This document shows, one piece after another, positions 56,354 through 64,000 of a DNA stretch of 64,000 bases (its first letter is position 1; each line of letters starts with the position of its first letter). A program made the translations under genes and the position numbers. The DNA is from Flavobacteriales bacterium (lineage in GTDB: Bacteria; Bacteroidota; Bacteroidia; CAIKAF01), in the NCBI GenBank assembly GCA_022402535.1, contig JAKRSD010000019.1, positions 26,460-90,459 of the forward strand, written 5' to 3'. The notes below the pieces were generated by a model, which did no database searches, had not been told where the DNA came from, and worked only from the letters and a program-made list of their open reading frames with translations.

Positions 56354-57343
56354 TTACACAAATTGTTGCTGCACCAGCCATTCCGCTATCTGAATGGCGT
56401 TTGTGGCGGCGCCTTTGCGCAGGTTGTCCGAAACAATCCAACAGTTTAGGGTGTTGGGCTGCGATTCATCCCGGCGGATTCGGCCCACAAACACTTCATC
56501 GCGGTTATGCGCCATAATCGGCATGGGATAGATGTTATCTTTGGGAATATCGTTAATCTCAATACCGGGCATTTCCGACAATAACCGCTTGACTTCAGTT
56601 AAATCAAAATCCTTTTCAAATTCAATGTTTACGCTTTCGCTGTGTCCGCCTATTACCGGCACACGTACCGTGGTGGCCGTTACCCGGATGGAATCATCGC
56701 CCATAATCTTTTTGGTTTCGTTCACCATTTTCATTTCTTCTTTGGTGTAGCCGTTTTCCAAAAATGAATCAATATGGGGTATCAGATTTAAATCGATGGC
56801 ATGCGGATAGGCCCGTTCGCCTTCTTTTCCTGCGCGTTCGTTCATGAGTTGTTCCACGGCTTTTACTCCCGTTCCGGTAACCGATTGGTATGTGGAAACC
56901 ACCACCCGTTTAATGCGGTAAGCTTCGTGCAGCGGCTTCAGCACCATCACCATCTGAATGGTGGAGCAGTTGGGATTGGCAATGATTTTATCTTGTGCCG
57001 TGAGCACGGAACCGTTTACTTCGGGCACCACCAATTTTTTGGAAACATCCATGCGCCAAGCCGAAGAATTATCAATAACGGTAATCCCCGCTTCGGCAAA
57101 TAAGGGAGCCCAGGCCAAAGAGGTACTTCCGCCGGCCGAAAAAAGGGCAATCCGGGGTTTGAGGGCAATAGCTTCTTCAGCGGTAACCACTTCGTATTCT
57201 TTATTTTTGAAGGAGATTTTTTTTCCTTTTGACTTTTCAGAGGCTACGGGAATGAGTTCCGTTACCGGGAAATTCCGTTCGGCCAATACTTCCAACATCT
57301 TGGTGCCCACCAATCCCGTGGCACCGACTACGGCAATACGCAT
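56354..57343 (-). CDS. asd: Aspartate-semialdehyde dehydrogenase
   Basis: Reduces aspartyl phosphate to the semialdehyde, the branch point for lysine/diaminopimelate, threonine and methionine. NADP-binding GATGLVGTKM (8-17), catalytic Cys126 in NPNCSTIQM, and conserved VIGGHSESVNIEF. 329 residues, usual for the bacterial type. It lies 73 bases downstream of dapF in the same direction, yet a good -7 box of its own lies between them. Confidence 0.94.
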   Translation of the reverse strand: MRIAVVGATGLVGTKMLEVLAERNFPVTELIPVASEKSKGKKISFKNKEYEVVTAEEAIALKPRIALFSAGGSTSLAWAPLFAEAGITVIDNSSAWRMDVSKKLVVPEVNGSVLTAQDKIIANPNCSTIQMVMVLKPLHEAYRIKRVVVSTYQSVTGTGVKAVEQLMNERAGKEGERAYPHAIDLNLIPHIDSFLENGYTKEEMKMVNETKKIMGDDSIRVTATTVRVPVIGGHSESVNIEFEKDFDLTEVKRLLSEMPGIEINDIPKDNIYPMPIMAHNRDEVFVGRIRRDESQPNTLNCWIVSDNLRKGAATNAIQIAEWLVQQQFV

Positions 57344-57368
57344 ACAATATATTTTCGGTTTGAAGCGG

Positions 57369-57376
57369 CAAAAGTA
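57369..57376 (-). promoter_or_regulatory. -7 promoter element for asd
   Basis: Minus strand TACTTTTG matches TAnnTTTG, 25 bases before the ATG at 57343. No TTG at the right distance. It would allow asd expression apart from dapF. Confidence 0.5.
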
Positions 57377-57416
57377 AGGAAAGAATTAGGTTCGGAATGG
57401 TCAGAATAAATAATCA

Positions 57417-58199
57417 CTAAACCCCTGCAATCACGCCTTCAAACACCTTTACGGCAGGACCTTTCAGCATCACCTCGGAGAATGTGCCATCTTCTTGTGG
57501 GGTAAATGATACCGACAGATTGCCGCCTTTGGATTCCAACGCCACGTGGTTGAATCCGTGTTGACTGCCATACACCAATGCGGCGGCGGTAACTCCCGTT
57601 CCGCAGGAATATGTTTCGTCTTCCACGCCCCGTTCAAACGTACGGATACGCAGTTGCCCGGGTGCCGTTTCCGAGATAAAATTCACATTGATTCCTTCTT
57701 CGATAAACTCGGGACGATTGCGGATTGCCCGGGCCTGCGGCACAAATTCCGGCTGATTCCAAAAAAACGGTTCGGCAACATGCACGAAGTGCGGAGAGCC
57801 GGTATCGAGGGTAAACCCGTTTTCTTTTGTCACAATACCTTCACAGTTTTTCATCTGTAATATCACGTCTTCTCCATCAAAAGACGCTTCGTGATAGCCG
57901 TCAATGGCATCAAAACGGACCGTATTACCTTCCACTATACCCAAATCTTGGGCAAAGCGGGCAAAACAGCGTCCGCCGTTACCACACATGGTACTTTCTC
58001 TTCCGTCAGAATTAAAATAAACCATCCGCAATCTTTCCGCGCCATTTTCCAGCAGAATCAATCCATCCGCTCCGATACCGAAACGGCGGTTACACAAAAA
58101 AGCAACCTGTTCCGTGGTCAGCTTAATGTTACCGGAGCGGTTGTCTATCATCACAAAATCGTTGCCCGTACCCTGATATTTCCAAAAAGAAATCTGCAT
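57417..58199 (-). CDS. dapF: Diaminopimelate epimerase
   Basis: Turns LL- into meso-diaminopimelate with a two-cysteine mechanism. Cys72 in MCGNGGRC and Cys199 in YSCGTGVTAAA are both present, as is the N-terminal YQGTGNDFVMIDN. 260 residues, usual length. The product feeds lysine synthesis and peptidoglycan, in agreement with the meso-DAP-type MurE in this window. Confidence 0.95.
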   Translation of the reverse strand: MQISFWKYQGTGNDFVMIDNRSGNIKLTTEQVAFLCNRRFGIGADGLILLENGAERLRMVYFNSDGRESTMCGNGGRCFARFAQDLGIVEGNTVRFDAIDGYHEASFDGEDVILQMKNCEGIVTKENGFTLDTGSPHFVHVAEPFFWNQPEFVPQARAIRNRPEFIEEGINVNFISETAPGQLRIRTFERGVEDETYSCGTGVTAAALVYGSQHGFNHVALESKGGNLSVSFTPQEDGTFSEVMLKGPAVKVFEGVIAGV

Positions 58200-58316
58200 A
58201 AATATCCCTCTTATATTAACACAATTAAAAACTACATTAACATGCTTTTAAGCAACCTAAACGGGCTTAATGCGTTATTTTAGCGTTGTAAAATTAACAC
58301 GAAAATTCAAAGTAAT

Positions 58317-59750
58317 ATGAAGAAGTTTTTAGGATACACCCTGGCAGGCCTAATCGGCGGAATCTCGTCTTTGGCCATTTATAATCATTATCTTTCTCCC
58401 AATACTGCTGCGAATGACGGTCCTTTGGTGCAAACTACTCCCGTCCGCTACACAAACAATACGTTGCCATCTTCTTTTGAAACCACTCCGGCGGTCGATT
58501 TCACTGCTGCCGCCGGCAAATCGGTAGATAGGGTGGTGCATATCCGCACGGAAATGAACCGGACTAAAAATATACCCAGAGATCCATTCCATGAATTCTT
58601 TTTCGGAATGCCCGGCGGCAGTCGCCCGGTGATGGGTTCCGGCTCGGGAGTCATTATATCCGAAGACGGATACATCGTAACCAATAACCACGTGATAGAT
58701 GGTGCTGATAAGGTATCCGTTACCCTAAACAACAAATATGCTTACGATGCCAAAGTAATCGGCACCGACCCTTCTACCGACCTGGCGCTGATTAAAATTG
58801 AAGAAGATAATCTGCCTTTTATGGAGTTCGCTAATTCTGATGATGTGGTGGTGGGCGAATGGGTGATGGCCGTGGGGAATCCGTTTAATTTGAATTCTAC
58901 GGTAACCGCCGGAATCGTGAGTGCCAAAACCCGCCGCATCGATATCATTGAAAAAGAAATGGCCATTGAATCGTTTATTCAGACTGATGCTGCGGTAAAT
59001 CAGGGGAACAGCGGAGGAGCCTTAGTGAACACGAGAGGAGAGCTCATAGGCATTAATTCCGCCATAGCGTCCACTACCGGAAGTTATGCGGGATACTCTT
59101 TTGCCATTCCTTCCAATCTTGTGAAAAAAGTGGTAAACGACCTGGCCGAATTCGGCAAAGTGCAACGCGCTTTTCTGGGCATAGTGATTAAAGACATTAC
59201 TCCCGAACTGGCCAAAAAATACAGCCTGAAAGATTTGAATGGAGTATATGTGGAAGAAACCACCGAAAACGGAGGAGCGGGAGCCGCCGGCATCCAAAAA
59301 GGAGATATTATCCGCAAAGTGGGCGATGTACGCGTAAACGGATTTAATGCTTTACAGGAGCAGATCGGACTTTACAGACCCGGTGACCGTGTAAACATCA
59401 CCCTCACCCGCGACGGGGAAGAAAAAACAGTGGGCGTAACCCTTAAAAACCGTGAAGGCAGTACCGTGCTTTACAAGCGAAATGAAGAAATATTTAATCT
59501 GCTGGGCGCCGAACTGGAGTCGTTCAAAAACGCTTATGGCAATGTGCAGGGATTAAAAATCACAAAATTGCAGAGCGGAAAACTGAAGGCTGCCGGAATC
59601 AAAGAAGGGTTTCTGATTACCAAAATCAACGGAAACGCCGTAAGGGAAAAATCGGATGTGGAAGATATCCTATCCAAATCCGACGGTTCTGTGTACATAG
59701 AAGGAATCTATCCCAACGGACAAAAAGCCTATTACGCCTTCGGGATGTGA
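58317..59750 (+). CDS. DegP/HtrA-type periplasmic serine protease
   Basis: Envelope protease/chaperone of 477 residues. A signal anchor (about 4-24) is followed by a trypsin-like domain with His125 in VTNNHVIDG, Asp155 in STDLALIKI and Ser232 in NQGNSGGAL, then two PDZ domains (about 270-370 and 385-475). The catalytic triad is complete. Typical role: removal or refolding of damaged envelope proteins. Transcribed alone; divergent from dapF. Confidence 0.93.
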   Translation: MKKFLGYTLAGLIGGISSLAIYNHYLSPNTAANDGPLVQTTPVRYTNNTLPSSFETTPAVDFTAAAGKSVDRVVHIRTEMNRTKNIPRDPFHEFFFGMPGGSRPVMGSGSGVIISEDGYIVTNNHVIDGADKVSVTLNNKYAYDAKVIGTDPSTDLALIKIEEDNLPFMEFANSDDVVVGEWVMAVGNPFNLNSTVTAGIVSAKTRRIDIIEKEMAIESFIQTDAAVNQGNSGGALVNTRGELIGINSAIASTTGSYAGYSFAIPSNLVKKVVNDLAEFGKVQRAFLGIVIKDITPELAKKYSLKDLNGVYVEETTENGGAGAAGIQKGDIIRKVGDVRVNGFNALQEQIGLYRPGDRVNITLTRDGEEKTVGVTLKNREGSTVLYKRNEEIFNLLGAELESFKNAYGNVQGLKITKLQSGKLKAAGIKEGFLITKINGNAVREKSDVEDILSKSDGSVYIEGIYPNGQKAYYAFGM

Positions 59751-59785
59751 TTTAGCAGCCGTTTGCACGATTTTGTAAATTTTAC

Positions 59786-59816
59786 TTGACAGGTAAGGTT
59801 AAATCAAGTAATTTTG
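59786..59816 (+). promoter_or_regulatory. Bacteroidota promoter of rpoD-gap
   Basis: TTG (59786-59788), a 20-base spacer and TAATTTTG (59809-59816) match the consensus exactly. The leader to the ATG at 59867 is about 45 bases. The sigma factor gene would thus be read by its own product. Confidence 0.8.
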
Positions 59817-59866
59817 CACCTTGTTTTAACAAGGTTACTCCATTTTAATAACATCCCGCTTCGCGC

Positions 59867-60730
59867 ATGAGACAGTTAAAAATCACAAAATCAATTACTA
59901 ACCGTACCGAACGGTCTTTAGACAAGTATCTACAGGAAATCGGAAAAGAAGAACTAATCACCGCCGAAGAAGAAGTTAACCTGGCCCAACGGATCAAACA
60001 GGGAGATCAGGCCGCCCTCGAAAAACTCACAAGAGCGAATCTCCGCTTTGTGGTATCCGTATCCAAACAATATCAAAATCAAGGCTTAAGCCTTCCCGAC
60101 TTAATTAACGAAGGAAATCTGGGGCTGATTAAAGCTGCCCAGCGTTTCGATGAAACCCGGGGTTTCAAATTTATTTCCTACGCCGTATGGTGGATTCGTC
60201 AGTCCATTCTGCAGGCTATCGCCGAGCACAGCCGTATCGTTCGTCTGCCCTTGAATCAGGTAGGTTCACTGAACAAACTGAACAAAGCCTTCTCCAAACT
60301 GGAGCAGGAATTTGAGCGTGAACCCACGGAAGAAGAACTCGCCCAATTGCTCGACTTACCCGAGGATAAAATCAAAGACAGCATCATGATTGCCGGCCGC
60401 CACGTATCTATGGATGCTCCGCTGGTTCAGGGTGAAGAAAGTACCCTGTATGATGTAATGATTAATTCCGATTCACCCAAAGCCGATTTGGACCTGATGA
60501 AGGAATCCTTACAGACTGAAATTGAGCGTACGCTGGATACATTGAGCGAAAGAGAAAAAGAAATCATCAAATTATATTTCGGTATCGGTTTAAATCATGG
60601 ACTTACCATTGATGAAATCGGCGAAAAATTTGACCTTACCCGCGAACGTGTACGCCAAATCAAAGAGAAAGCGCTGAAACGTCTCCGTCAGAGCACACGC
60701 AGCAAACTGTTGCGTACTTACCTCGGATAA
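59867..60730 (+). CDS. rpoD: Primary sigma factor RpoD/SigA, short Bacteroidota form
   Basis: 287 residues, containing region 1.2 ([19 protein letters not shown]), region 2 ([24 protein letters not shown] cut at its ends; [19 protein letters not shown]), region 3 ([14 protein letters not shown]) and region 4 ([20 protein letters not shown]). Region 1.1 is absent, as in the Bacteroidota housekeeping sigma that reads TTG/TAnnTTTG promoters. The gene is followed after 9 bases by gap in the same direction. Confidence 0.95.
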   Translation: MRQLKITKSITNRTERSLDKYLQEIGKEELITAEEEVNLAQRIKQGDQAALEKLTRANLRFVVSVSKQYQNQGLSLPDLINEGNLGLIKAAQRFDETRGFKFISYAVWWIRQSILQAIAEHSRIVRLPLNQVGSLNKLNKAFSKLEQEFEREPTEEELAQLLDLPEDKIKDSIMIAGRHVSMDAPLVQGEESTLYDVMINSDSPKADLDLMKESLQTEIERTLDTLSEREKEIIKLYFGIGLNHGLTIDEIGEKFDLTRERVRQIKEKALKRLRQSTRSKLLRTYLG

Positions 60731-60739
60731 TTTACTTTC

Positions 60740-62221
60740 ATGAACGATACACACACACCTGTAATGAACGGTTCTACCGCTACATTCGAGGCCGAATTGA
60801 AAAATTGGCTCGATTATGAAAAAACATCCGTAAAGCTTATCAAAATCATCAGCGAATTGTATTACGACAAAGGCATCGAAACCGTGCTTTTCCGTAAACC
60901 GTTGATTGATCAGGCTGCCGGCGAAGTAATCAATCATCATTCCTACGCGAAAACCGTATCCCGGCATCCCATTACCATTCACGACACCCTGGCTTTAGCC
61001 GAGGAACTGGCTCGTCTGGATCTGGCACCTGCCCGTCTGGATTTAGGAAAACTGGCTGTGGAGTGGTTCAGTGAATCGGCAAATTATGCCGATCGCAAAG
61101 CGTTCCTGAACGACAAGTTGAATCATCTGATGAGTTCCAATAACCACGGCATCACACCCAAAGATGTGGTGTTATACGGTTTTGGACGCATCGGCCGCTT
61201 ATTGGCCCGCGAACTGGTAGCCCAGGCCGGAGCCGGACAACAGCTTCGTCTGCGTGCCATTGTAACCCGCGGATATTCGGAAAGCGATTTATACAAACGT
61301 GCCGATTTGCTCAGAAATGACAGTATACACGGACATTTCCGCGGTACCATTCAGGAAGATCCGGCCAACCGTGCGCTCATCATCAACGGACATACCGTAT
61401 ATATGATTGATGCTGCCGCCCCCGATCAGGTGGATTATACCCGATACGGAATCGAAAATGCCCTTTTGATTGACAATACCGGCGTATGGCGCGACCGCGA
61501 AGGCCTAAGCCGTCACCTGCAATCCAAAGGCGTGGGCAAAGTATTGTTAACCGCCCCGGGAAAAGGCGATGTTCCCAATATTGTGTATGGCGTAAACCAC
61601 GGCGAATTCGATATCGACTCAGAAAATATATGGTCGGCGGCATCCTGCACCACCAATGCCATTGTGCCGGTGATTAAAGTAATTGAAGAAAAACTGGGTA
61701 TTGAAAGCGGACACATTGAAACCGTACATGCCTACACCAACGACCAAAACCTGCTCGATAACTACCACAAAGGTTCACGCCGCGGTCGTTCGGCGGCGCT
61801 GAATATGGTTATTACCGAAACGGGAGCTGCCAAAGCGGTATTCAAGGTATTCCCGAACCTGAAAGGAAAACTAACCGGTAATGCGGTACGGGTTCCAATT
61901 CCGGATGGTTCTCTGGCCATTTTGGTGCTCAAGGTTAAAAACCAAACTTCCATGGAAGCCGTAAACGGCATGATGCGCGAAGAGGCGCTGTTTGGCGAAC
62001 TGGTGGAGCAGATTCAATATGCGTACAGCAATGAACTGGTATCTTCCGATATCGTGGGCAACTCCTGTGCGGTGATATTCGACAGCAAAGCCACCATCGT
62101 GGGCGAGGACGGAAAAAGCCTTACCCTGTATGCGTGGTACGATAACGAGTACGGATATACCCGTCAGGTGGTGCGTATGGCCAAGCATTTAGCCAAAGTG
62201 CGCCGCGCTACCTACTACTAA
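60740..62221 (+). CDS. gap: Glyceraldehyde-3-phosphate dehydrogenase, long form
   Basis: Rossmann and catalytic domains are standard: GFGRIGR (147-153), Cys303 in SAASCTTNAIVP, and YDNEYGYTRQV. The protein has an extra 140 residues at the N-terminus with a helical look (ELKNWLDYEKTSVKLIKIIS), giving 493 residues against about 335 usual. Long GapDH forms of this kind occur in some Bacteroidota and Gammaproteobacteria; the extension's role and the preferred direction (glycolysis or gluconeogenesis) are not shown by sequence. It is cotranscribed with rpoD. Confidence 0.93.
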   Translation: MNDTHTPVMNGSTATFEAELKNWLDYEKTSVKLIKIISELYYDKGIETVLFRKPLIDQAAGEVINHHSYAKTVSRHPITIHDTLALAEELARLDLAPARLDLGKLAVEWFSESANYADRKAFLNDKLNHLMSSNNHGITPKDVVLYGFGRIGRLLARELVAQAGAGQQLRLRAIVTRGYSESDLYKRADLLRNDSIHGHFRGTIQEDPANRALIINGHTVYMIDAAAPDQVDYTRYGIENALLIDNTGVWRDREGLSRHLQSKGVGKVLLTAPGKGDVPNIVYGVNHGEFDIDSENIWSAASCTTNAIVPVIKVIEEKLGIESGHIETVHAYTNDQNLLDNYHKGSRRGRSAALNMVITETGAAKAVFKVFPNLKGKLTGNAVRVPIPDGSLAILVLKVKNQTSMEAVNGMMREEALFGELVEQIQYAYSNELVSSDIVGNSCAVIFDSKATIVGEDGKSLTLYAWYDNEYGYTRQVVRMAKHLAKVRRATYY

Positions 62222-62244
62222 AAAGTATACTTCATGTTTAATAC

Positions 62245-62278
62245 AGGCAGCTTCCGAAAAGAGGCTGCCTTTTTTTTG
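62245..62278 (+). terminator. Terminator of the rpoD-gap operon
   Basis: AGGCAGC (62245-62251) / GCTGCCT (62264-62270) with a 12-base loop, then a run of T to 62277. It is 24 bases after the gap stop. Confidence 0.88.
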
Positions 62279-62330
62279 TGTTATTCAGACGCATGCTGAT
62301 TAGCATAGAAAAATTGGTATAAACAGAAAT

Positions 62331-62361
62331 AAAAAAATGCCCCCGCAGGAGCATTTTTTTA
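62331..62361. terminator. Bidirectional hairpin terminator at the left edge of the CRISPR array
   Basis: ATGC-C-CC (62337-62343) pairs with GG-A-GCAT (62348-62354) with one mismatch and loop CGCA. Seven A precede and seven T follow, so it can work on both strands. Since gap already has its own terminator, this one may end leftward transcription of the array. Confidence 0.65.
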
Positions 62362-62411
62362 TTCTAAAAAGTCTTTGAATCCTTTGTTGTGTGTGGTCTT
62401 TGGCGTTTTCA

Positions 62412-63958
62412 GTTGTCAAAGACCTTTAAAAATCAAAGATAGAAAGCAATTCACAACGGGCAATTTGGTTTTGGCTAATTCTTCCAAGTTGTCAAAGACC
62501 TTTAAAAATCAAAGATAGAAAGCAATTCACAACAGTAAGAAAAAAGACCAGTACGACAATGATGTTGTCAAAGACCTTTAAAAATCAAAGATAGAAAGCA
62601 ATTCACAACGGATTGTTTGGCTCAAATAAGCCATACAAAGTTGTCAAAGACCTTTAAAAATCAAAGATAGAAAGCAATTCACAACAGATGGTGGCGTGGG
62701 TGCAGGTGGTTCGCGGTTGTCAAAGACCTTTAAAAATCAAAGATAGAAAGCAATTCACAACATATTACCGCTCATGTCCGTTATACTTACCGTTGTCAAA
62801 GACCTTTAAAAATCAAAGATAGAAAGCAATTCACAACCTTAATCGGTGGTTTATTGCTTTGCTTTGGTTGTCAAAGACCTTTAAAAATCAAAGATAGAAA
62901 GCAATTCACAACATTATGCCATTCAGAGAGTTCAACGAAATAGTTGTCAAAGACCTTTAAAAATCAAAGATAGAAAGCAATTCACAACAAAGCCCGATAT
63001 AACAAAACCGACATCATTGTTGTCAAAGACCTTTAAAAATCAAAGATAGAAAGCAATTCACAACCAAAATGCAAAATATTGCTACTCAAAAACTGTTGTC
63101 AAAGACCTTTAAAAATCAAAGATAGAAAGCAATTCACAACATGATGAAAGATTGCGGAAGGGGTAAACCGGTTGTCAAAGACCTTTAAAAATCAAAGATA
63201 GAAAGCAATTCACAACCGTATTTTTCAATGTATTCCATGCAATCATGTTGTCAAAGACCTTTAAAAATCAAAGATAGAAAGCAATTCACAACATATTCCA
63301 TTCCGTAAAAGAAAATGGACGAGTTGTCAAAGACCTTTAAAAATCAAAGATAGAAAGCAATTCACAACCCTCAGCCAGAAGCTGCCCCACACCCACACGT
63401 TGTCAAAGACCTTTAAAAATCAAAGATAGAAAGCAATTCACAACTTGAGCCTGTCAAGCTGCTCCTGAGTTTTAGTTGTCAAAGACCTTTAAAAATCAAA
63501 GATAGAAAGCAATTCACAACCCGTTTTTTTTCGTTTTCACGCCATTTAAGGTTGTCAAAGACCTTTAAAAATCAAAGATAGAAAGCAATTCACAACAGCT
63601 ACCCGCTGAAGGGGATTTTAACCACAGTTGTCAAAGACCTTTAAAAATCAAAGATAGAAAGCAATTCACAACCTATGGCTATCATGCCCGTTAAACCTCC
63701 TAGTTGTCAAAGACCTTTAAAAATCAAAGATAGAAAGCAATTCACAACTAAATTGTTGTACTTCTTCATTTTGCTCAGTTGTCAAAGACCTTTAAAAATC
63801 AAAGATAGAAAGCAATTCACAACGGCATTCACATTCACACCACTACGTTAAGTGTTGTCAAAGACCTTTAAAAATCAAAGATAGAAAGCAATTCACAACT
63901 CATTCACACGCTTCGCCGCTTACGGTCAGGTTGTCAAAGACCTTTAAAAATCAAAGAT
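62412..63958 (-). CRISPR. CRISPR array, 20 full 46-bp repeats plus one truncated, probably type II-C
   Basis: Repeats of 46 bases start every 76 bases (75 in two places), from 62412 to 63899, and all 20 read identically: plus strand begins GTTGTCAAAGACC and ends GCAATTCACAAC, with the ends forming an inverted GTTGT/ACAAC. There are 20 spacers of 29-30 bases, all different. The 21st repeat (63930-63958) keeps only its first 29 bases. Length and the GTTGTGAATTGCTTTC end (minus strand) recall Bacteroidota type II-C repeats. On the minus strand each full repeat contains TATCTTTG, a match to the -7 box. No cas1, cas2 or cas9 lies in the window; they may be to the right. Strand is an inference from these points. 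Confidence 0.95.
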
Positions 63959-64000
63959 TGCTCGTAAAGTTATATTTTTTTAAAGGAACTCGCGCTTCGC

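Noticed and set aside
62363..62411. Possible tracrRNA anti-repeat left of the array (GTCTTTGA and GGTCTTTGG strings)
   Set aside because: Only 8-base matches to one repeat strand, no continuous anti-repeat, and such strings are common in this composition.

Overview
The window reads as a chromosomal segment of a Bacteroidota bacterium. The evidence is: promoters of the TTG / TAnnTTTG type instead of -35/-10 boxes; few Shine-Dalgarno sequences and several leaders of only a few bases; a short primary sigma factor without region 1.1; a mevalonate-type isoprenoid gene group with a GYDIA-type GHMP kinase; a dcw cluster in the order usual for this phylum (no ddl or murF inside it); a PorE-like OmpA protein; and a CRISPR array with 46-base repeats of the type II-C Bacteroidota kind. 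The genus cannot be told from the sequence alone.

Layout. 0-4.2 kb: tail of a universal stress protein, an alpha/beta hydrolase, and a TPR histidine kinase / LytTR regulator pair. 4.2-4.8 kb: a non-coding stretch and tRNA-Val(TAC) on the minus strand. 5-8.5 kb: fni, HMG-CoA reductase and a GHMP kinase. 8.5-12.3 kb: a lipoprotein, an ABC exporter and a SirB1-like protein. 12.3-17.8 kb: a coiled-coil protein, zapA, rny, a Wzx-like flippase and two envelope proteins of unknown role. 17.9-25.4 kb: the OmpA/PorE-like protein, a class III aminotransferase, ppk1, engB and a hydrolase. 25.7-41.3 kb: the complete run mraZ-rsmH-ftsL-ftsI-murE-mraY-murD-ftsW-murG-murC-ftsQ-ftsA-ftsZ, one tightly packed cell-wall and division operon, closed by a terminator.

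41.3-46.4 kb is accessory. It holds a decayed second copy of the ftsZ 3' end and its terminator, a DUF5522 gene, an AT-rich OLD-like ATPase/TOPRIM protein, a TonB-domain/vWA fusion, and about 0.9 kb of palindromic and interspersed repeats bounded by 38-bp direct repeats. 46.5-50.6 kb: grpE-dnaJ and an ABC-2 exporter pair. 50.6-54.6 kb: an AT-rich island with an MmeI-like one-polypeptide restriction-modification enzyme between two unknown genes. 54.9-62.2 kb: a GT39-like glycosyltransferase, asd, dapF, a DegP-type protease, rpoD and a long-form gap. 62.4-64 kb: a CRISPR array of 20 full repeats and one truncated repeat. No cas gene lies in the window.

How the parts fit: asd and dapF supply meso-diaminopimelate, which MurE (DNPR motif) is predicted to add to the peptidoglycan precursor handled by the dcw enzymes. 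The fni/HMG-CoA reductase/GHMP kinase group supplies isoprenoid units for the lipid carrier used by MraY and MurG. The sigma factor encoded at 59.9 kb is the type that reads the TTG/TAnnTTTG promoters found throughout. Three candidate defence elements (OLD-like protein, MmeI-like enzyme, CRISPR array) are interspersed among housekeeping genes in the right-hand third.
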